Source: Paroedura picta (Eukaryota; Chordata; Lepidosauria; Squamata; Gekkonidae). Taken from it: 64,000 nucleotides of DNA. The notes below the pieces were generated by a model. That model did no database searches and was not told the DNA's origin. It saw only the letters and a list, made by a program, of their open reading frames with translations. The stretch spans positions 4,985,501 through 5,049,500 of the forward strand of contig NC_135371.1 of the NCBI RefSeq assembly GCF_049243985.1, written 5' to 3'. Position 1 is the first letter of the stretch; each line of letters begins with the position of its first letter. The position numbers and the translations under genes are program-made. This document shows, one piece after another, positions 43,446 to 64,000 of the stretch.

Positions 43446-44244
43446 CTGATGGTCACCTGGTCTTAACCAAATGCCTGGTGAAGAGCACCCTTTTGCAGGC
43501 CCTGTGGAACTGTTAGCACACAATGCTGCGCCAGCTGCAGTGGATTCCAGATGTTCAACATCTGGATGTTGACCATCATCTGGATATTGATCTTTGGCAT
43601 CCTTAATGGTCTGGACTCAATGTATCTGTGAGACTGTCTTTCCTAATATAACCCACCCCCAAACCATGAATCTCCTGGTAGTACCTAATCGGAAACAAGT
43701 GTGCCTTTTGTCAACCAGGACCAGGGACTTTTCAGCTGTGTCCCCACCTTGTGAACACCTTGATGATGGTGATCATTAGAAGTGGAAGTTGCATTGCCCT
43801 TGCATGGAGGATTCCAATGGCGGCACATGTCCTTCACATGACTGCATCTTGAACAGTGGACAAGTATGGAGCAGAATTGATGCAGAGGAAAGCTAATGTG
43901 TTAGTTTATTATGGAGACCTTCCAGGTTTGTTGTGACCGTCATCCTGAGATAACTTGATAGGCAAAGGTTGGCCTTTTGGAGAAACATTGAGTTACACAC
44001 ATTATGATGGTTACCAAAGGTAAATGCTTGACAGCATAACTGTGGTAGTAGTCCCTTGTTAAGCTGCTTAAGATTTTGAAACACTGAGTTGTGGTTCCCC
44101 GAATTCTCTGTAGCGTTCTCAGCAACATAAGATGACACCATGTCTAAACTAGGACCATAGAATCAGATGTTTCATTTAATAACACCTCAGTGATTTACCC
44201 CCAACAGAAGTATGTTCCTAATGTGATAGACACAGCACTGCAAA

Positions 44245-44560
44245 TAGATGTTCCTTGGCCTCATTATATCGATGTCGCATTGGGGCAGGAAAGTGCAACC
44301 CAGCAAGCCAGCGCTGGAGGCCATGATGGAGAAGACCTGCATGGAAACCATGGATATCCGCTTGGTGCTCAGATAGGTGGGCACAAAGGGCACCCAAACA
44401 CTGCAGGAACCAGTAAGCTGCAGGTGATCAGCTTGGCTTCATTGAAGCCCCTAGGCAGCTTTCTAACCAGAAAAACCACTGTGAAGGAGATGGCAACCCA
44501 AAAGCCCATAAGATGTGGCTATGGATCCTTCATTGTCTTACAATATGATTTATCCATCGT
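44245..44560 (-). pseudogene. V2R last-exon relic downstream of gene E
   Basis: Minus strand still reads [20 protein letters not shown] then [20 protein letters not shown], the TM6-TM7 region of a V2R, and upstream matches to [10 protein letters not shown] and a start of LQ-NEGS. Frameshifts and small deletions break it, and no upstream exons remain. It keeps YLSTK and FSI, which the twin at 19893-20165 has lost. Confidence 0.8.
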
Positions 44561-45094
44561 TATGGTGTTAAGTGTTTTCCTTCATGACTTTTTACCAGTA
44601 TCTGTTATGATTTATGTGAAGGAATTTTTTCCCAGTAGCATATCAAAAAGTTCACTTGTGAAATGGGTTCACAGGCAACACAAGCATTAGAACTATAACA
44701 ATGACTCAGTCAACAGACAGTACATGAAATGACCACTCAGAAACTTCATTATTTCAATTGATCATTACTTTTACCAACCTTTCCATGACATCACAAGTCC
44801 TTCATCGCTAGTCTGTGGTGTCTAATACATCAACAGTCTACAAATATCACAAATCTAAACAATTCTTCAGATAACTCATGAGCTGAAACCAAATTATATT
44901 GTAATCTTCCTTCTTTCCCTTGCACCTTTAATGACTTTCATATTAGTTAATTTTTTCCAAAAATATAAACTGGATTAGTTTATACTCTTTCAGGATTCTT
45001 CCAATTTGTGTGCTGTGTTATTCTTGTGTTTAATTAAAATTAAACAATTTTTTTTAAAGAATTATAACGAAAAATATTGTACTGAAAATCAAAT

Positions 45095-58752
<13,658 letters not shown>

Positions 58753-58906
58753 GCTGGGTCTGTTTGTCCCTTTCCCCTCCCGGGAGCCAGCTCTCAGACA
58801 GAAAAAGCTGTAGGATCCTCTGGCTACACCGAGGCTGCCGTCACTTGAGCAATACACCCCCCCCCCCTGCAAGGCATCTCATCCCTTGAACTCAGTGGAT
58901 CAAAAG

Positions 58907-58917
58907 GCTTTTATGCA
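58907..58917 (-). promoter_or_regulatory. TATA-like box of V2R gene E
   Basis: Minus strand AGTGCATAAAAGCC about 156 bp upstream of the ATG; matches genes A and C. Confidence 0.4.
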
Positions 58918-58984
58918 CTAGACATTCTAGTCCTGTGGCAAATGCTTACATTCTCATGCCTACATTGCTGCTTTGAGAATGAAC

Positions 58985-59155
58985 TTTACCGAAATCCCTA
59001 GAGCCTTGTGGATATACAGAAATTATCACCATGGTGCTGATAATTTTGAAGGAAGGATTCCGCACTGCCTCAGGCGCTTTCTTTGGGCTTGACCGCAGGT
59101 GCAGAGACGGAGAAAACATGTTTGCGAGAACTCAGCAACACAGTTTCATGCAACT
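58985..59155 (-). promoter_or_regulatory. Conserved upstream block of V2R gene E
   Basis: Same block as at 6265-6420, most similar to gene D (TTGGGCTTGACCGCAGGTGC). Confidence 0.4.
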
Positions 59156-59157
59156 TT

Positions 59158-59320
59158 GCGAGCGTCCAGCATAGTGCAGGGGTTTGGAGGGTTGTGAGTG
59201 TCCTGCATAGTGCAGGGGTTTGGAGGGTTGTGCGTACCCTGCATAATGCAAGGGGTGGGGCTAGATGACCCAGGAGGTCCCTTTCAACTCTATGATTCTA
59301 TGGTTTTATAATTCTATGAC
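59158..59320 (+). mobile_element. CR1 LINE 3' tail with tandem internal copies
   Basis: Three copies of a roughly 37-bp unit (GTGCAGGGGTTTGGAGGGTT...) then CTAGATGACCCAGGAGGTCC. Gene D has two such units at 41611-41740. Confidence 0.8.
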
Positions 59321-59398
59321 TTGGGTCATGGAAAAGGCGTATGAGCTTGGCCTACCTTGCAGGGGAAAACAACTTTCTGTCCAAGTCCTTATATTTAG

Positions 59399-59541
59399 CG
59401 CATTCATTCATTCATTCATTCATTCACTCACTCACTCACTCACTCACTCACTCACTCACTCACTCACTCACTTATTCATTCATTCATTCATTCATTCATT
59501 CATTCATTCATTCATTCATTCATTCATTCATTCATTCATTC
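59399..59541. repeat. (CATT)n(CACT)n(CATT)n microsatellite
   Basis: Tetranucleotide tract of about 140 bp. Confidence 0.96.
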
Positions 59542-59810
59542 ACCTCCTTCCCAAGGCTCCGGGCACTTTACATAAAACGCAGAAAACAGTCCATGGAACT
59601 TAGTTTTTCATTATCATAATAATATTAACATTAAACTTTAACAGAGGTAACAGAGTATAACGATGCAAACAGGTCCAGAGATGACCGCATGGGTGGATTT
59701 CTAGAAGGGAGGGAGCAGGGGCCCTGGAGATATTTCTGGTCACCTGGTCTCAACCAAATGCCTGGTGGAAGAGCTCCCTTTTGCAGGCGCTGCGGAACTA
59801 TAAGCACCCA
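59542..59810 (-). mobile_element. L2-like LINE 3' end, reversed
   Basis: CCCAAGGCTCCGGGCACTTT then CTCAACCAAATGCCTGGTGG and AAGAGCTCCCTTTTGCAGGC, the complement of the ORF2 C-terminal block. Confidence 0.7.
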
Positions 59811-60212
59811 ATGTTGTGCCAGCTGCAGTGGATGCCAGGGGATTCCAGTGGAGCCCTTGATGAAGTTCAACATCTGGATGTTGCCGTTTGGCACCCTTAA
59901 TGGGCTGGACTCAATGTATCTGTGAGAATGTCATTCCCAATATACCCCCCTTAGAGCTTTATGCTCTCAAACCATTATGCTCTCCTGGTGCCTCATCGGA
60001 ACCAAGTGTGTCTTTTGTCAACCAGGACCATGGCCTTTTCAGCTGTGTCCCCAACTTGGCGGAACAACCTGCTGGCTGAGATCTGGGCCCTGCCGTAGTT
60101 ATTACAGCTCCACCTTGTTGTTCTGCTGGGTTTATGGTTGATTGTAGGCCCCATCCTTTAACAATGGCTGAAAACATCTACTAGGTTATTACTATAACAT
60201 AAACTCAGTTGG

Positions 60213-60510
60213 GCCTATTTTGCACGGCCACTGAAACGGCGGCATGGAGAATGCAGAGGAGGAAGAAGCGAAGCAAACCGCTTGCGCACGGGACGGAATG
60301 CAACGCAACGGCGGCAAACCCCAGAGTATCCGATTATGCACGTGGCTACTCCGGAGTCGCTTCTGGTTGCGCCCTGGTCCCGGGAAGCTCCACTTTCTTC
60401 CGCATCTCGCTAACACGGCTTTTTCAGCGGCGTACGTTGACTCTCCGCCCGGTTGCCACCTGCAGCGTGCATAATTGGTGATTTTAGCCGCCGCAAGTGC
60501 TGGAAAGGAG
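60213..60510. mobile_element. TIR element remnant related to 31872-32203
   Basis: Left end GGGCCTATTTTGCACGGCCA matches the reversed right end of 31872-32203, and the segment GTGCATAATTGGTGATTTTA matches its other side. The outermost right terminus is missing. Confidence 0.65.
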
Positions 60511-60704
60511 CGGCTGAACATCCTAAATGCTTCCCATTTTTAATGCCCCCCAGGGTATGTATGGGCTCCTGTAAAAATGCAATATACAGTTTTTAATGTA
60601 AGATATATATTTTTCCGGAAAATGGATGTGTAGAATCTGTAGAAATAAAACATTATTCTAGTGGAAAGTAGTTTCCAGTTTATTCAGCCACTGCTTATCC
60701 CACA

Positions 60705-60765
60705 GGGATGTGCAGGGGGTTGGACTAGATTACCTTGGAGGTACCCCCAACTCTATGATTCTAGG
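60705..60765 (+). mobile_element. CR1 LINE 3' tail
   Basis: GTGCAGGGGGTTGGACTAGA to CAACTCTATGATTCTAG. Confidence 0.75.
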
Positions 60766-60998
60766 GAATCCATTTTTCTGCTTCTTTAAAGAGACAAGTT
60801 TCCACCCTCACCAGCTGGCAGATTGAGATTAACGATTAGCTGCTGACTAAGCATTTACTTCCATGATTTGTTACTGTCATGTGAAGGAAATTTCCTTCAG
60901 CAACTATAGAAAGTTCACTTGTGAACTGTGCTATTGTTTTCTTCCAAGATCTGTAACTAGTATGTGTCATAAGGAAATTTATTTCAGTAATATATCAG

Positions 60999-61127
60999 AC
61001 GTTAATGACTGGGGAGGGCACTGGCAAACCACCCCGTATTGAGTCTGCCATGAAAACGCTAGAGGGCGTCACCCCAAGGGTCAGACATGACCCGGTGCTT
61101 GCACAGGGGATACCTTTACCTTTACCT
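60999..61127 (+). mobile_element. tRNA-derived SINE, 5'-truncated
   Basis: Starts TTAATGACTGGGGAGGGCAC and ends TTTACCTTTACCTTT; flanks ATATCAGA on both sides. Lies about 90 bp downstream of the gene F stop codon. Confidence 0.85.
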
Positions 61128-61215
61128 TTAACATATCAGAGAGTTCAAATTTCAGGTGAGTACGGAGGCAACACGGGCATTAGAATCGCAACAATGATTA
61201 ACACTCTACTGAGAG

Positions 61216-62126
61216 TCAAATTCCATCTTGGCACTTCATCCTGAGATGGTCCTTGATATTAAGATCAGGCCTCACTACAATGATGTAACATTTGGGGAGG
61301 AAGATGCAGCCCAGCAGCCCAGCACTGGAGGCCAAGATGGAGAAGACCTGCACGGCGACCATGTATTTCCCCTTGGTGCTCAGGTAGGTGGGCACAAAGG
61401 ACACCCAAACACTGCAGAAGACCAGCATGCTGAAGGTGATCAGTTTGGCTTCATTGAAGGCCCCAGGAATCTTCCTGGCCAGGAAGGCCATTGTGAAGGC
61501 GATGGCAGCCAGGAAGCCCATGTAGCCCAGGGCACCATAAAACATGGCCACAGACCCCTCATTGCATTGCAGTATGATCTGTCCATGCTGGGAATACATG
61601 TCAAACTCTGGGAAAGGGGGAGAGATGCCCAGCCAGAGGGCACACAAGCCAATTTGAACAGTGGAAGAAGAAAGGACAATGGACTTTGCCAGACTCTTCC
61701 CCACCCATTTCCTCATGCTGTTCCCTGGCTGGGTGGCCATGAAAGCCACCACCACAGTGATCGTTTTAGCCAACACAGAGGAGATGGCAACTGAGAAGAT
61801 GGTGCAGAAGGCTGTTTGTCGGAGAAGGCAGGTCACCCTCCTTGGCTGGCCAATGAATAGAAGGCAGGACAGGAAGGAAAGCAGGAGTGAGATGAGAAGA
61901 ATGTAGGTGAGGTCTCGGTTGTTGGCTTTGACTATCGGTGTTTCCATATGTTTAATGAAGATCGTTAGGATTAGAAGAGTGACTATGGACAAGAATAGGA
62001 TGAAAACAATGAAGGCAATCCCCAAATTCTCCTCATAAGAAAGGAAAGTAATCTCTTTGGCAATGCATCGAGTGTGGTTGGAGTTGGGATACTGATCGTC
62101 TGAGCAACTGGTGCAAAGTTCTGCAT
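61216..62126 (-). CDS. V2R gene F exon 6 (seven-transmembrane; gene partial)
   Basis: 911 bp, the only visible exon of the sixth gene; exons 1-5 lie to the right of the window. Acceptor CCTTCCAG. Starts [20 protein letters not shown] with the last three cysteines of the cysteine-rich domain, then TM1-TM7, ending RMKCQDGI and TGA. Divergent from B-E in several places: [53 protein letters not shown]. Open throughout, phase 1 entry as in the other copies. Confidence 0.93.
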
Positions 62127-62310
62127 CTGGAAGGGGAAAAGAGGCACTTCAGCTTCATCTTTATGTCATCCATATCTACCAGTCATTACATTACATAGCC
62201 TTACAGTCAAAGTCCATCTGGGTGGCATACCCAGGAAATCCTTGGGTTGCCGATACCAAGAATGAACCAGGAACACTGCCTTGCAAAGCTTTTCAATTAT
62301 ATTAGAACGA

Positions 62311-62405
62311 GATGAAGAACACAAGCTGGTGAGGTAAAGAAATCCAGGGAATAAAGATTTTGCCTTTGATTTATTTTTATTTTTTGCCTCACCAGTGTTC
62401 TTCAT
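62311..62405. repeat. Inverted repeat, inner hairpin 1
   Basis: GATGAAGAACACAAGCTGGT (62311) pairs with GCCTCACCAGTGTTCTTCAT (62386-62405); 45-bp loop. Intron 5 of gene F. Confidence 0.75.
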
Positions 62406-62434
62406 TCTACCGTCTTGTCCGCAGACGGGTCTTT

Positions 62435-62605
62435 CTTTTCAGATAAGAGAAAAACGAAATCAGCAGGACAATGCTTATTTGGTGTTAAATCATACAATTT
62501 CTGGGCAATTGCCCAGAAATTATATGATTTACACACCAAACAAGAGTGGCTGTGAGACTTATCCTTTTGGCCTGCTGATTTCGTCTTCCTCTTCTGTAAC
62601 ATTCG
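62435..62605. repeat. Foldback element with zero-loop palindrome
   Basis: Core AATCATACAATTTCTGGGCA and its complement meet without a loop at 62508/62509 (22-bp arms, one mismatch). Outer arms ACGAAATCAGCAGG (62454-62467) and CCTGCTGATTTCGT (62571-62584) also pair. A plus-strand open frame across it is not a recognisable protein. Confidence 0.75.
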
Positions 62606-63088
62606 GAAATCAACGGTGTCGTTGCTTTTCATTGAATTCATCATGGCATCGTGGCAATCTGGGTCTTTCTTGTCTGCAAATAAGCTTTTCCTTTATGGCA
62701 TTCCTTGTCCTTCCTGTCTTTCGGCTCAAGGTAACTTGCAAGTTAACAAGCTTCAGGAGCACAAAAACAGCAGTCCCTTCACCAAATAAAAATCCGACAA
62801 AGACAATTTTAGAGCGACACAGAGAAGGAGAGAGGGGTCAAAGCCGTGCACCTATTAGAACAACTACAATGATTAAAGAATATTTATTAAGAGTTTTTAC
62901 ATTCTCTGCAGAACTGCCAGGGACAGCTCATAGCTCAGTGATATGATTAAACCAAAACACATCAACGATTAAACATTTTTTTTAAAGGGAGGGAAGGGAG
63001 GATTGCCTCTTCTAACAGAGCTGCTATCAAAGTATCGCTCCCTAAGTAGACTGCAGCTTTCTAATGAAAATCTAATAATAATCTAATA

Positions 63089-63362
63089 GGTAAAGGTAAA
63101 GATCCCCTGTGCAAGCACCGAGTCATGTCTGACCCTTGGGGTGACGCCCTCTAGCGTTTTCATGGCAGACTCAATACGGGGTGGTTTGCCAGTGCCTTCC
63201 CCAGTCATTACCATTTACCCCCCAGCAAGCTGGGTACTCATTTTACCGACCTCGGAAGGATGGAAGGCTGAGTCAACCTTGAGCCGGCTGCTGGGATTGA
63301 ACTCCCAGCCTTATGGGCAAAGCTTCCAGACGGCTGCCTTACCACTCTGCGCCACAAGAGGC
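63089..63362 (-). mobile_element. tRNA-derived SINE, full length
   Basis: Minus orientation, tail AGGTAAAGGTAAAG, head ending CGCCACAAGAGGC. Flanked on both sides by CTAATAATAATCTAATA-type sequence, a target duplication at the start of the pentanucleotide tract. Confidence 0.87.
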
Positions 63363-63708
63363 TCTAATAATCTAATAATAATCTAATAATAATCTAGTCT
63401 AGTCTAGTCTAGTCTAGTCGAATCTAATCTAATCTAATCTAGTCTAGTCTAGTCTAGTCTAGTCTAGTCGAATCTAATCTAATCTAATCTAGTCTAGTCT
63501 AGTCTAGTCTAGTCGAATCTAATCTAATCTAATCTAATCTAATCTAATCTAATCTAATCTAATCTAATCTAATCTAATCTAATCTAATCTAATCTAATCT
63601 AATCTAATCTAATCTAATCTAATCTAATCTAATCTAATCTAATCTAATCTAATCTAATATAATATAATATAATATAATATAATATAATATAATATAATAT
63701 AATATAAT
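63363..63708. repeat. Pentanucleotide satellite (CTAAT)n / (CTAGT)n
   Basis: (AATAATCT)n, then alternating blocks of CTAGT and CTAAT separated by GTCGAAT, then a long uniform (CTAAT)n, ending (ATAAT)n. About 340 bp. Confidence 0.97.
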
Positions 63709-64000
63709 AACAACAACATAATAACATAATAAAAAAATAAAACACAGAGCCAAAACAGCCAAGGAGAAAACCATGACTTGAGTGTTTCATGTCGATGTCA
63801 CCTTACAGTCTGAAATACACCAACCCAGTTAAATCGTAAATCGCTCAAAATCACTCAGCTACAACCTTTGTGACCAGAAACAGGTGTCGCAAGTGATGCC
63901 ACTCAAGGGACCCAAGGAGAATGCAAAAGATTGGGGGGAAATGTAATAATGCATATAGTTGAGTCCTCCAAAACTTCAGTGAAGCCTGATTTGGTTGACA

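Noticed and set aside
62395-62946. 183-residue plus-strand open frame
   Set aside because: Crosses a foldback repeat, no recognisable domain, no splice or start context; a chance frame.

Overview
This is vertebrate nuclear DNA, almost certainly from a squamate reptile (a lizard; gecko-like repeat content is my guess, not a demonstration). It is crowded with CR1 and L2-like LINE tails, a tRNA-derived SINE with 11-16 bp target-site duplications, a BovB/Sauria-type SINE tail, an L1 3' end, hAT-type palindromic elements and long tetranucleotide microsatellites. I see no bacterial genes, no CRISPR array, no rRNA, no convincing functional tRNA and no clear retroviral or Polinton fossil.

The only host genes are a head-to-tail tandem array of six type-2 vomeronasal receptor (V2R, family C GPCR) genes, all on the minus strand, so each gene runs from high to low coordinates. 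I call them A to F from left to right. A (198-5938) has exons 1-4 in the window and lacks exons 5-6, which lie to the left. B (8849-17170), C (20337-31142), D (34187-41297) and E (45095-58752) each have all six exons. F (61216-62126) has only its last, seven-transmembrane exon. Every visible exon is open, all splice sites are GT/AG, and intron phases are identical between copies (2, 0, 0, 0, 1). The spliced products are about 864, 861, 861 and 861 residues for B, C, D and E. Exon 1 carries the signal peptide, exons 2-4 the Venus-flytrap ligand-binding domain, exon 5 plus the start of exon 6 a nine-cysteine domain, and exon 6 the seven membrane segments. Two degraded copies of the last exon lie just downstream of genes C and E.

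The genes are separated by 2.5-3.8 kb. About 300-500 bp upstream of each start codon (A-E) there is a conserved 120-170 bp block, and A, C and E also keep a TATA-like GCATAAAA. Introns and spacers differ mainly by transposon insertions, so paralogous introns serve as empty sites for dating and delimiting insertions. Using this, I delimit a group of terminal-inverted-repeat elements with ends like GGGCC-ATT-(C/T)-GCAC and probable 4-bp target duplications. They occur as two related 0.87-kb copies, one 0.34-kb copy, one broken relative and one 0.13-kb copy. They may be an undescribed DNA transposon group and are the best candidate novelty here.

The array is presumably expressed one receptor per sensory neuron in the vomeronasal epithelium, which is known for V2Rs. 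The sequence itself shows only intact receptors with shared promoter-proximal DNA and highly similar C-terminal halves.
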